Origin: DASQHM01 sp035632095
Lineage (GTDB): Bacteria > Pseudomonadota > Alphaproteobacteria > Ferrovibrionales > Ferrovibrionaceae
Assembly (NCBI GenBank): GCA_035632095.1
Contig: DASQHM010000166.1
Coordinates: 1 to 12,501 of the forward strand
Length of the DNA stretch: 12,501 nucleotides
Reading direction: 5' to 3'
The position numbers were made by a program, and so were the translations under genes. Under the pieces are notes generated by a model. It was not told the DNA's origin and did no database searches. It saw nothing but the letters and a program-made list of their open reading frames with translations. Shown here one piece after another: positions 6,489 through 12,359 of this stretch; the first letter of the stretch is position 1; every line of letters starts with the position of its first letter.

Positions 6489-6860
6489 TTAGCGCATGAC
6501 CTGCTCTGCCGAGACGGCAGATGACGCAGCCTTGGCGCCGCGCTTTTCCAGCATCACGATGCGCGCGAGCTGGTCCGAGACCTGGCTGCGCAGCGCTGCG
6601 ATTTCCGCCTGCAATTCGATGAGCCTGCCTTTCAGGCTCTCCTTGTCTTCATCCGCAGGCTCCCAGCAATGGATCTTGACTTGGTCCGACCTGGCCGCAA
6701 CATTGTTGTGATGCACGGCTTCCGAATTGGTCGGAAAGGTGATGATGTCGACGCTGGCGGTCTCCGCGCTGACGATGCGCGTGATGAAGCCGAACAGCTG
6801 ATGCTGTCGACCGTAGCCGACGCGCGGGTGGTAGATGACGGGAAGCCCGAGACGAAGCAT
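6489..6860 (-). CDS. Small phage protein: beta-barrel-like N-terminus plus coiled coil
   Basis: A 123-residue protein. The first 60 residues (MLRLGLPVIYHP, QHQLFGFITRIVS, ASVDIITFPTNSEAVHHNNV) have the strand pattern of a small SH3-like beta domain often seen in short proteins of phage head operons. Residues about 72-110 form a heptad-like coiled coil (ESLKGRLIELQAEIAALRSQ), followed by a polar tail. The ATG at 6860 has AGGAG ten bases upstream and the gap to the neighbouring genes is 7-16 bases. No catalytic motif is visible. It may be a head or scaffold accessory protein, but the function is unknown. Confidence 0.8.
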   Translation of the reverse strand: MLRLGLPVIYHPRVGYGRQHQLFGFITRIVSAETASVDIITFPTNSEAVHHNNVAARSDQVKIHCWEPADEDKESLKGRLIELQAEIAALRSQVSDQLARIVMLEKRGAKAASSAVSAEQVMR

Positions 6861-6876
6861 GCGAGTGAAGCTCCTG

Positions 6877-7191
6877 CTATGTGCTGATCTGGATTACCGC
6901 AACCTTGAAAGCTTGCCCCTGAGGAATAGCGACGATGCTTTCTGAATTCGCCGGCATCCGCGCATTCCCTGTCGTAGCTGTCGGATTCTTTCCGAACGAC
7001 ACGCAACAAAGGCTGTCCGCACGCAGCCGCACAAAGCGCGTCGAGTTATTGAATGCAGCGGATTGCAACGAGCCGGCGCCGATCGTGACGGTCTGCTCGG
7101 CCGTCGGCGGCTCCAACGGAAACGCGATACCGCCAACTCCTCCCGGGGGTGAGAGCGCGTTGGCATATTCGGTTACGAAAAGCGTTGTCAT
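6877..7191 (-). CDS. Small beta-rich virion-type protein (paralog candidate of 9568-9912)
   Basis: A 104-residue protein with an ATG preceded by GAGGGG at eight bases. The sequence alternates hydrophobic and polar residues as in a beta sandwich. The pattern QSAAFNNSTRFVRLRADSLC, SFGKNPTATTGNARM and a C-terminal AFKVAVIQIS resembles small phage proteins of unknown role that are usually encoded near head genes. No signal peptide or membrane segment is present. Strand order and spacing resemble the 114-residue protein encoded at 9568-9912, so the two may be distant paralogs. A decoration or head-completion role is possible, as is a minor virion component. Confidence 0.8.
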   Translation of the reverse strand: MTTLFVTEYANALSPPGGVGGIAFPLEPPTAEQTVTIGAGSLQSAAFNNSTRFVRLRADSLCCVSFGKNPTATTGNARMPANSESIVAIPQGQAFKVAVIQIST

Positions 7192-7211
7192 CGCTTGGTC
7201 CCCTCAGTGCA

Positions 7212-7634
7212 TCAACCCGTCGCCTGAGACGAAGGCGGCGATTGCGTCCCGGCATTCGACGATGTCGCGGCTGATGCGTTCCCACCACCGTTTCCCAGCT
7301 GCTCGGCCTCGAATTTCAGATCGTCATGGGCCTGCGCGATCTGCTTGCGCACGTCCTGGATCGCGGCAACCAGATGCACGGCATCGGTCGACAGTCCCGC
7401 CGTTTCGCTGCGCACGCCGGCGATGGAAACGCGCGCCGCGGCGACAGCGGCGCCGAGACCCTTGATTTCGATGAGCGGCGGCATCCTGCCTTCCTTGATG
7501 TCGTTTGAGAGCTTTGTCAGCATCCGCGCCGTCACGATCTTGTCGGTGGCGCCGGCAACGGCCTCAGCGCTCGCAACCGTGCTCGTAATGGCCTGCGCGA
7601 TGTCCATGGACGCAACCGGCGTTGGCGATGGCAT
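7212..7634 (-). CDS. Ala-rich helical phage protein of unknown function
   Basis: About 140 residues if started at the ATG at 7634 (MPSPTPVASMDIAQ). The frame is open much further upstream, but that part is antisense-like and overlaps the preceding 80-residue gene in another frame. The chosen ATG lacks a clear Shine-Dalgarno; an ATG nine codons later is an alternative. The middle (about 10-120) is helical and Ala/Val/Ile-rich, with a likely coiled coil near the end (VHLVAAIQDVRKQIAQAHDD). The last 25 residues are low-complexity Gly/Ser/Asn/Pro. Function is unknown. The stop lies 20 bases before the next gene, which fits the operon. Confidence 0.7.
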   Translation of the reverse strand: MPSPTPVASMDIAQAITSTVASAEAVAGATDKIVTARMLTKLSNDIKEGRMPPLIEIKGLGAAVAAARVSIAGVRSETAGLSTDAVHLVAAIQDVRKQIAQAHDDLKFEAEQLGNGGGNASAATSSNAGTQSPPSSQATG

Positions 7635-7669
7635 CGCTACCGGGACGGCGCCGCCGCTTGCTGCGGCGG

Positions 7670-7912
7670 CTACCGAAAACCCGGACGCTTCTTGAGCGCC
7701 TCCTGCCCCATCGCGCGCGCTTTCTCGATCGGCGAATGTCGCGGATCGAATGGACCGGAATCGAGCGCAAATGGCGTGCCGTCGGCATGGAAGCCCCTGA
7801 TCACGAGGCGCTGCGAGTTGTTGAAGTCCGGCTCGGTATGCAGCTCGCAATCGGTGCAGCGCAGGTCCGCGCTGGCGCTGAGGAATGCGTCACGAACGTC
7901 CTTGATGCCCAT
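7670..7912 (-). CDS. Small CxxC protein downstream of terminase large subunit
   Basis: An 80-residue protein with ATG at 7912, preceded by GAGGAG at nine bases and 16 bases after the terminase stop. A longer in-frame start lies inside the terminase gene and is rejected because of this good site. A CTDC motif at about residues 19-22 could hold part of a metal site. The strand pattern QRLVIRGFHADGTPFALD is followed by a basic C-terminal helix (IEKARAMGQEALKKRPGFR). I do not recognise the family. The position suggests a packaging or head accessory role, which is inference. Confidence 0.75.
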   Translation of the reverse strand: MGIKDVRDAFLSASADLRCTDCELHTEPDFNNSQRLVIRGFHADGTPFALDSGPFDPRHSPIEKARAMGQEALKKRPGFR

Positions 7913-7928
7913 TACGCTTTCTCCTCGT

Positions 7929-9248
7929 TCAGACAGCCCATGCGGATTGCGGGGTTTCACGATTGCGGCGGTGCCGATCTTCCTGCCGCGGCAGGTCCGG
8001 TTCGTCATGACCGACCACGAAGGTGCGCAGCGCGTCGGCGCCGTGAGATGACCAATCGTGCAGAGGTTTCGTTTTCCAGTCCTTCAGCCGCTCATCATAT
8101 TCGCGGCGATAGTTCTTGATCGCCTCGTAGCCACGCTCGCATCTAAGCGGGTCGATGAAGCTGCGATCCAGCATGCGGCGGACGGCATTGATGCCATCGA
8201 GCGGAGCATGTTGCGGCACCACCGTGACCTCGATGCCGAGCCCCTCCAGCGTGTCTCTGCGCGACTGCCCGGTGGTCAGTTCGTGCACGGCAATGTCGTG
8301 CGGGAAATAGTGGTTGCCGTAGAGATAACCGTCCGGATTGGACTTCGACCGTTTCTTTTCTTCCAGCACCTGGACATAATGATCGAGCGCAACGCCGGAC
8401 GTCTCATAGTAGTCGATGATGCGCCGCTCGGTCCCGAGGCATTGGATGAACCAGATCGCGGTCGAATCCTGAAAGCCCAGATCCCAGGCGGTATGTACGC
8501 GGAGCGCCCTGTCGGCGAACAGCGGTCGAATACGGCCCTGATCGCCGGCCCGCTTCAGCTCCTCCGCGTAGAATGCCCCCTGGATCGCTGCATCAAACGA
8601 GCATTCCATTTCCTGCATATAGCGGTCGGCGCCCATTTCGAGCAGCATCGCGTCAAGCTCGGCTTGCGGGATGATGCCGCTTTCGCTCGCGCGCATCAGC
8701 AGCGAATACCAATTCTGCGGATCCTGCTGCGCCTTGCGATGAAGATCGTAGAACTCGTTCTTGCCCTTCGATGAGCCGATGAAGGTCGCAGAACCGTTGC
8801 GGTCGGCGAGCATCGGACGAACCACATTGGCCCACAGCCCCGGCCGCTGGTCGGCCATCTCGTCCATCACGACGTCGTCGAAATAGCCGCCGCGGATCGC
8901 GTCGGGATTGTCGCCGCCGTAGAGTCGCAGGCGGGCGCCGTTCAAGAGCGTAACGCTGAGCTCGCTTTCGCTGGGCTCCTTGCCCCAAAGCGGCATGGAG
9001 AATTTTTTCAAGTAGTTCCAGGCGACCTCCTTGGCCTGGCCGCGGTATGGCGCGATATAGCCCATCCGGATGTCCGGACGGTTCAGCGTGATGCCGCGCC
9101 GGATCTGGTCATTGAGGACGCCGACGGTCTTGCCGAAGCGGCGATGACAGACGAGGCACGCCCAGCGCTGGGTGCGCTCGTGGTAGGGAACGAGAAGCCA
9201 GCGTGGGGCGTAGTCGAGCTCGATGCGGCGGATGGGCACAGTTATCAA
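7929..9248 (-). CDS. Terminase large subunit (packaging ATPase and nuclease)
   Basis: The 439-residue motor protein that cuts concatemeric phage DNA and pumps it through the portal. Visible motifs include a Walker A-like CHRRFGKT (about 34-41), an adenine/substrate region with Q71, Walker B DDVVMDE (about 124-130) with the catalytic Glu, and the coupling-motif-like ATFIGSSKG (about 154-162). The RNase H-like nuclease part starts with AWDLGFQDSTAIW (first Asp at about 256), then IIDYYE, and ends with SHGADALRTF, which supplies the likely last Asp. Length is typical. The proposed start is TTG at 9248, overlapping the previous stop by four bases (TTGA); a GTG three codons in (9239) is an alternative. 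The small subunit is encoded about 1.6 kb upstream, with five small genes between them, rather than adjacent. Confidence 0.95.
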   Translation of the reverse strand: MITVPIRRIELDYAPRWLLVPYHERTQRWACLVCHRRFGKTVGVLNDQIRRGITLNRPDIRMGYIAPYRGQAKEVAWNYLKKFSMPLWGKEPSESELSVTLLNGARLRLYGGDNPDAIRGGYFDDVVMDEMADQRPGLWANVVRPMLADRNGSATFIGSSKGKNEFYDLHRKAQQDPQNWYSLLMRASESGIIPQAELDAMLLEMGADRYMQEMECSFDAAIQGAFYAEELKRAGDQGRIRPLFADRALRVHTAWDLGFQDSTAIWFIQCLGTERRIIDYYETSGVALDHYVQVLEEKKRSKSNPDGYLYGNHYFPHDIAVHELTTGQSRRDTLEGLGIEVTVVPQHAPLDGINAVRRMLDRSFIDPLRCERGYEAIKNYRREYDERLKDWKTKPLHDWSSHGADALRTFVVGHDEPDLPRQEDRHRRNRETPQSAWAV

Positions 9249-9571
9249 CCCGCCTTCAGCTGTTCCACGACGCTCTCATGATCGACCGGCGCGAAATACG
9301 CGGTCATTGACGAGAAGTCCGGCGCGCCATAACCCTGCTGCCAACAGACGTTGCGGATGCCGTTCTTGGCATGCTCGTTCGTCGCGATCTCAAGCGCCGC
9401 CTTGGTATGGCGATCGCAGACGCAGAGCGTCGAGGGAATCTTGAGCATGAAGGCCGGCCTGTTCCAGTCGCGCACGTCGTGCGTATGCAGCTGCAGGAGC
9501 AGCTGCCAGCGCGCCTCGCTGTCACAGGCGTCGTGCCGGCACTGGTGGTAGCGGCGATCGGCGTCAGTCAT
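9245..9571 (-). CDS. Small Cys/His protein, possible zinc-binding
   Basis: A 108-residue protein with a candidate metal site: CRHDAC at residues 11-16 and CVCDRH at 50-55, so two to three Cys plus a His could bind zinc. Between them lie strand-like segments (RWQLLLQLHTHDV, PAFMLKIPS). A second half with NVCWQQGYGAP and a polar end follows. The ATG overlaps the upstream stop by four bases and its own stop overlaps the terminase start, so all three genes are coupled. Short proteins of this C...C...CxxH type occur in Rhizobiales prophages without assigned function. It may be structural or DNA-binding; I cannot tell. Confidence 0.8.
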   Translation of the reverse strand: MTDADRRYHQCRHDACDSEARWQLLLQLHTHDVRDWNRPAFMLKIPSTLCVCDRHTKAALEIATNEHAKNGIRNVCWQQGYGAPDFSSMTAYFAPVDHESVVEQLKAG

Positions 9572-9912
9572 ACTGCGCTCGCATCAACGAAGGCGAACAC
9601 GGCGCCATCACTCGCAAAGATGATGTCGCGTCCCGACAGTGCCGGGCTGTTGGTCGAGGCAGTGCGCTGGTTGGCGCCCATCCTAATCTCATAGCGGATC
9701 GTGTTGCCGTCATCGACCTCGACACGCAGCATCTTGGTGCCCGTTGGCAATGGCGTGCTCGCAACCTCGGCTGCGCCATTGCTGACGAGCTTCTGGCCCG
9801 AGAGATAAGGATCGCGCAACATGAAGACGGAATCCGCCGACTGCTGCACGACCTGCGGCTGGATGGCGGCGACGATGCCGGGATAGGCAAAGATGCGCAC
9901 GTTGAAGGTCAT
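9568..9912 (-). CDS. Small beta-rich virion-type protein (paralog candidate of 6877-7191)
   Basis: A 114-residue protein with ATG preceded by AGGA at eight to nine bases. It appears all-beta: FNVRIFAYPGIV at the N-terminus, then TKMLRVEVDDGNTIRYEIRM, ASTNSPALSGRDIIFA, and a C-terminal GAVFAFVDAS. The order of an LRV strand, an NxRTAST-like turn and a terminal hydrophobic strand parallels the 104-residue protein at 6877-7191, which suggests shared ancestry. No enzymatic motif, signal peptide or membrane segment is visible. It is probably a head-associated protein, but that rests on context only. It heads a coupled run into the large terminase gene. Confidence 0.78.
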   Translation of the reverse strand: MTFNVRIFAYPGIVAAIQPQVVQQSADSVFMLRDPYLSGQKLVSNGAAEVASTPLPTGTKMLRVEVDDGNTIRYEIRMGANQRTASTNSPALSGRDIIFASDGAVFAFVDASAV

Positions 9913-10053
9913 CGTTCAGTCCTGAAAAGGGTGGCCGGCTTCTTCCGATTAGGCGCCTGCAATGACTGCGGATCACATCTCGCCCATCGGAAGCGTGGTC
10001 AAGCTGCCCGCCGGCCTCGGGGCGCAGCCCAGGAGTGAGGTGACCGAACTCGT
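9913..10053 (-). other. Intergenic gap with imperfect GC-rich hairpin
   Basis: A 141-base gap in an otherwise tightly packed region. On the minus strand no open frame fits. An imperfect GC-rich stem (GCTG..CGCC with GGCGCAGC, roughly 10003-10028) is present, but no T-run follows it, so it is a poor intrinsic terminator. A processing site or a promoter for the terminase run is possible; I see no convincing -10/-35 pair. Confidence 0.35.
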
Positions 10054-10263
10054 TTATTTCGGATAGGCGAGCGCGCCGAAGACGGGAGCGGCCTTCTTGG
10101 CCGCGACCTTCTTTGGGAGCTTCTTCAGGTCGCGGCCCTTGTCGGCAGCGACGAACTCGTGCGCGACGGACTGCGGCATCCTGATGCCGGCGCGGCGGGC
10201 TCCGGTCGGATCATGATCCACAAACTCGACCAGGTTGTGTTGGGCGCGGGATTCGGATGGCAT
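10054..10263 (-). CDS. Small SRAQ-type phage protein, second of a tandem pair
   Basis: A 69-residue basic protein starting MPSESRAQHNLVEFVDHDP, with IRMPQSVAHEFVAADKGRDLKKLPKKV following and a Lys/Ala-rich tail. This SRAQ...HDP..A...GIPQSVA.EFV.AD....LP layout is a recurrent small protein of phage structural operons; I know no function. The upstream 81-residue gene has the same order of elements (SRAQ, AxD, A..., G..., AREHLKAHE, LPERL), so they look like diverged tandem copies. The start lies three bases after the upstream stop. The Shine-Dalgarno is weak, so coupling is likely. Confidence 0.8.
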   Translation of the reverse strand: MPSESRAQHNLVEFVDHDPTGARRAGIRMPQSVAHEFVAADKGRDLKKLPKKVAAKKAAPVFGALAYPK

Positions 10264-10266
10264 CGG

Positions 10267-10512
10267 TCAATTCTTCATGCTTGACAGAAACAACGACCGA
10301 TCATTTGCGCCTCGCTTCATCGCCTCGGTCTTGCTGGCGCGCCGGCCGCCGCCATGATCGAGACGCTCCGGCAGATCCGGAGATCCCGCTGCCTCATGCG
10401 CTTTCAGATGCTCACGCGCCAAATCTTGCGTGAAGCCGCGTTCGGCTGCGTAGGCCGCATCGTCGGCGGCTCGCTGGAACATCGCAAGCTGAGCGCGGGA
10501 GGTGATCTTCAT
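10267..10512 (-). CDS. Small SRAQ-type phage protein, first of a tandem pair
   Basis: An 81-residue protein starting MKITSRAQLAMFQRAADDAA, then FTQDLAREHLKAHEAAGSPD and LPERL. The second half is basic and polar (GGRRASKTEAMKRGAND). It shares the SRAQ ... A..G ... A.E...A ... LP pattern with the next gene and with small proteins common in phage head and packaging operons. The ATG overlaps the upstream stop by four bases (ATGA) and has only a weak ribosome site, consistent with coupled translation. Function is unknown. The helical, charged make-up could suit a virion-packaged or DNA-associated protein, but that is a guess. Confidence 0.8.
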   Translation of the reverse strand: MKITSRAQLAMFQRAADDAAYAAERGFTQDLAREHLKAHEAAGSPDLPERLDHGGGRRASKTEAMKRGANDRSLFLSSMKN

Positions 10513-10865
10513 CCGATCGCCCCGAACGGCCGCGCGGCGCCTTTGCTTGCGTTCATCTGCGCCTGCGCCTTGGCGCGAATCTGCCGGTGCTGGTCCGCGG
10601 AGATGTGGCCCATGCGGTGCAGATGGTCTGCGCTCGCCATCACGAGTGCATGGTCGCGCGGCGGATGGCCGAGCTTTGCATCGGCCTTGCGGTCGATCTG
10701 GGCCTTCTGGCCTTGCGTGATGACGCCGGCGCGCTCTTCCTTCGAGGCATAACTCTTGGCCACCCGGGCATGGACCTTGTCAGGCATCGGATACTTGCGC
10801 TGCTCGGGCAGACCATACTGGCTTGCGGGAATCGCGCGGCGCGCCGCTGCTGTCAGATCAGCCAT
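10509..10865 (-). CDS. Small phage protein with LP..QYGLPEQRKYPMPD motif (DUF6582-like, tentative)
   Basis: A 118-residue protein whose N-terminus (MADLTAAARRAIPASQYGLP, then EQRKYPMPDKVHARVA) matches a common short phage motif of the form IPas.FaLP..R.YPipD..HAR, which I associate from memory with DUF6582. The rest is basic and helical (KADAKLGHPPRDHALVMASA, then DQHRQIRAKAQAQM). The ATG at 10865 has AAGGAC ten bases upstream and overlaps the terminase small subunit stop by eight bases; the longer upstream frame is an antisense-like extension. Function is unknown. The motif is often found near head maturation and packaging genes. Confidence 0.82.
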   Translation of the reverse strand: MADLTAAARRAIPASQYGLPEQRKYPMPDKVHARVAKSYASKEERAGVITQGQKAQIDRKADAKLGHPPRDHALVMASADHLHRMGHISADQHRQIRAKAQAQMNASKGAARPFGAIG

Positions 10866-11475
10866 TGGTCTGTTGTCCTTCTGCTGGCGGTTGTTTCCAG
10901 GAGACCTCGATTGCGCCGCCATCCTGCTGGTTTCCGATGCCGAGCTTCTTCGGCGCCGAGAACCCATGCATGTCGCGCAACTGCGCGCTCGCTCCTAGCG
11001 CATCGTCGCGTTTGAAGCTTTTCAGCTGCCCTGTGTCCTTGTCGAACTCGAATCCCGACACGATCGCGCTGTATGGTGAAGCCTTGACCTTGGCCCAGTC
11101 GATCACCGGCTGCTTGACCAGCTTGCGGATCGGCTCGCCTTCGTCGTCGAAGCCAACAATGATCGGCATCTCCTCGATCGTCGCGAAATCCAGGATATCG
11201 CCATAAGCCGCCAGCTCCAGCCGCTGTTCGATCCGCGCCCGCTTCGCCGCCAGCATCTCGTCGGTATGGCCGAGCCGGCGATAATGCGCGATCCATGCCT
11301 GTACGCCGCGGCTTGCTTCCCACTTCGTGGCTTGGCCATTTTCGACCTTTCCGCCGGCGGCACGGCAGGCTGCCGCTGGCGGAAGCCCGCAGGAGCGCTC
11401 AAAGGCGTAGGCCATCGCGCCGCGGGACCGCAGCGGCTTTGGGGGCTCGGGGTTGAGGATTCCGTTTGATTCCAT
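10858..11475 (-). CDS. Terminase small subunit (putative)
   Basis: About 205 residues from the ATG at 11475 (MESNGILNPEPPKPLRSRGA). Small terminase subunits recognise the phage packaging site and activate the large subunit. Residues about 20-65 look like the DNA-binding helix-turn-helix (AMAYAFERSCGLPPAAACRA, then ATKWEASRGVQAWI). Residues about 66-95 form the central oligomerisation helices (DEMLAAKRARIEQRLELA), followed by YGDILDF, a signature region of many small subunits. The C-terminal half (VIDWAKVKASPYSAI and onwards) is mixed alpha/beta. The frame stays open to a GTG at 11553, but that extension crosses a strong stem-loop. The chosen ATG has only a weak upstream GAG. Position ahead of the large subunit supports the call. 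Confidence 0.82.
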   Translation of the reverse strand: MESNGILNPEPPKPLRSRGAMAYAFERSCGLPPAAACRAAGGKVENGQATKWEASRGVQAWIAHYRRLGHTDEMLAAKRARIEQRLELAAYGDILDFATIEEMPIIVGFDDEGEPIRKLVKQPVIDWAKVKASPYSAIVSGFEFDKDTGQLKSFKRDDALGASAQLRDMHGFSAPKKLGIGNQQDGGAIEVSWKQPPAEGQQTNG

Positions 11476-11498
11476 TGGACTCAATTTGGCCGGAAATG

Positions 11499-11534
11499 GG
11501 CCGCTTGCGCTGCTATCACCAAACGCAAGCGGCC
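11499..11534 (-). repeat. 11-bp perfect stem-loop just upstream of terminase small subunit
   Basis: GGCCGCTTGCG (11499-11509) and CGCAAGCGGCC (11524-11534) are perfect inverted arms around a 14-base loop, ending 23 bases before the terS ATG on the minus strand. No T-run follows in either direction, so it does not look like an intrinsic terminator. It could be a packaging-site element bound by the small subunit, an RNase III-type processing site, or a leader hairpin. Confidence 0.7.
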
Positions 11535-11586
11535 AAGTCTCGAGAGGAAACACAGGGCAGCGGCAACAAGACCGCTATAAAACGGC

Positions 11587-11617
11587 AAAAGCCGGAGGCT
11601 ATGCTCCGGCTTTTTTT
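11587..11617. terminator. Bidirectional intrinsic terminator between nusG-like gene and terS
   Basis: AGCCGGAG (11590-11597) and CTCCGGCT (11604-11611) form an 8-bp stem with a six-base loop. They are flanked by AAAA on the left and a run of seven T on the right. On the plus strand it has a strong U-run. On the minus strand, the direction of the operon, the stem is followed by TTTTGCCGTTTT, a weaker but plausible terminator. It lies between the NusG-like gene and the packaging genes. Confidence 0.75.
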
Positions 11618-11625
11618 GCAGTCTT

Positions 11626-11663
11626 GGCTAAAAGCTCCGCTTTTAGCCGCCCTTTAAGGCGGC
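11626..11663 (-). promoter_or_regulatory. Two overlapping hairpins after the nusG-like gene
   Basis: GGCTAAAAG (11626-11634) pairs with CTTTTAGCC (11640-11648), a 9-bp stem with a five-base loop. GCCGCC (11646-11651) pairs with GGCGGC (11658-11663). The arms share bases 11646-11648, so both cannot form in full together, as in attenuator-like switches. Neither is followed by a good T-run on the minus strand. They lie 50-88 bases after the NusG-like stop and just before the terminator. Confidence 0.6.
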
Positions 11664-11713
11664 CGGCGCGGCGAACTTGGGTCGCCTCGATCCATTGTTC
11701 CGGCTGGGTCCGT

Positions 11714-12343
11714 TTACACTGGATCAATCTGGTTCGCGGTCGCTCGGACCCGAACCGTGCGCTTCATGATTTCCATCAATAGGGTGATTCGCCCCTGCTC
11801 GTCCACCTCGGAAACCTTGCCGGAGCGGCCGCCCATGACCTCATTCACCAGAAAACGCACTTCGTCGCCGACTTCCGGAAGCCAGCGATCGACAAGTTTG
11901 CGCTTCGCCTCTCGCCAATAGAGCTCGCGCTCACCAGCCTCGATGTAGCGGATCACTTGGATGGCGAGCGGCCGAAGCAGCGCTTCGCGCTCGCCGAAGC
12001 GCATGAACAGGCTCGACGTCATACCGGGCGTGGACTGCAGGTGCCGCATCTTCATCGAGACGACCTCGGTCGCTATGAAGATCACCCGGGGAAACAGTGG
12101 CGTCAGGATATCGGGATGACCTTCGCCCCGCGCCTGACGACCCGCTGAAATCCGGGCCTTTTTGAAGATCGTCGGCAGATAGAACGGGATGTGGCGGAGC
12201 AGGAGATTGGTCTGTGCCGTCATTTCCCGCCCCGGCTCGGTCAGCATCACGTAGTAGCTGCTACCCTCGGTCGGCATGATGTCGACAGCGGGCTCTACTT
12301 CTACGTACCCGACGAACTGTCCGATCTCATAGGTTGCTGCCAT
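11714..12343 (-). CDS. NusG-like transcription elongation/antitermination factor (specialised paralog)
   Basis: A 209-residue protein starting MAATYEIGQFVGYVEVEP. The ATG at 12343 is chosen for its AGGGA seven bases upstream. Residues about 28-140 fit an NGN domain, with SSYYVMLTEPGREMTAQTNL, then IPFYLPTIFKK and LTPLFPRVIFIATE, the usual NusG/RfaH signature strands. Residues about 157-209 fit a KOW domain (VGDEVRFLVNEVMGGRSGKV, then RVRATANQIDPV). Such factors bind the clamp of RNA polymerase and promote or suppress termination; RfaH-type paralogs act on specific operons carrying an ops-like site. A phage-encoded copy next to a terminator that guards the packaging and head genes is suggestive. 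A roughly 30-residue N-terminal extension precedes the NGN strand. Regulation in trans of host genes is the alternative. Confidence 0.85.
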   Translation of the reverse strand: MAATYEIGQFVGYVEVEPAVDIMPTEGSSYYVMLTEPGREMTAQTNLLLRHIPFYLPTIFKKARISAGRQARGEGHPDILTPLFPRVIFIATEVVSMKMRHLQSTPGMTSSLFMRFGEREALLRPLAIQVIRYIEAGERELYWREAKRKLVDRWLPEVGDEVRFLVNEVMGGRSGKVSEVDEQGRITLLMEIMKRTVRVRATANQIDPV

Positions 12344-12359
12344 ATCGATGTCCCTGCCC

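Noticed and set aside
4229..6499. A 756-codon open frame on the plus strand opposite the portal gene, and similar long plus-strand frames at 591-1637 and 2716-3627
   Set aside because: They are mirror frames of real GC-rich genes. The translations are Arg/Leu/His-rich without domains, and the minus-strand frames have clear families, ribosome sites and operon spacing.
7635..7850. Longer N-terminus for the Ala-rich protein and other genes whose frames stay open upstream
   Set aside because: The added part overlaps the coding sequence of the neighbouring gene in another frame, is Arg-rich and shadow-like, and has no ribosome site.
10003..10028. GC-rich hairpin in the 141-base gap as a terminator
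   Set aside because: The stem is imperfect and no T-run follows on either strand.
9961..10065. A 34-codon plus-strand frame starting MTADHISPIG, which recalls the aconitase DHISPAG motif
   Set aside because: It is isolated, ends after 34 codons, overlaps the end of a minus-strand gene and has no other aconitase sequence around it; chance similarity is the simplest reading.
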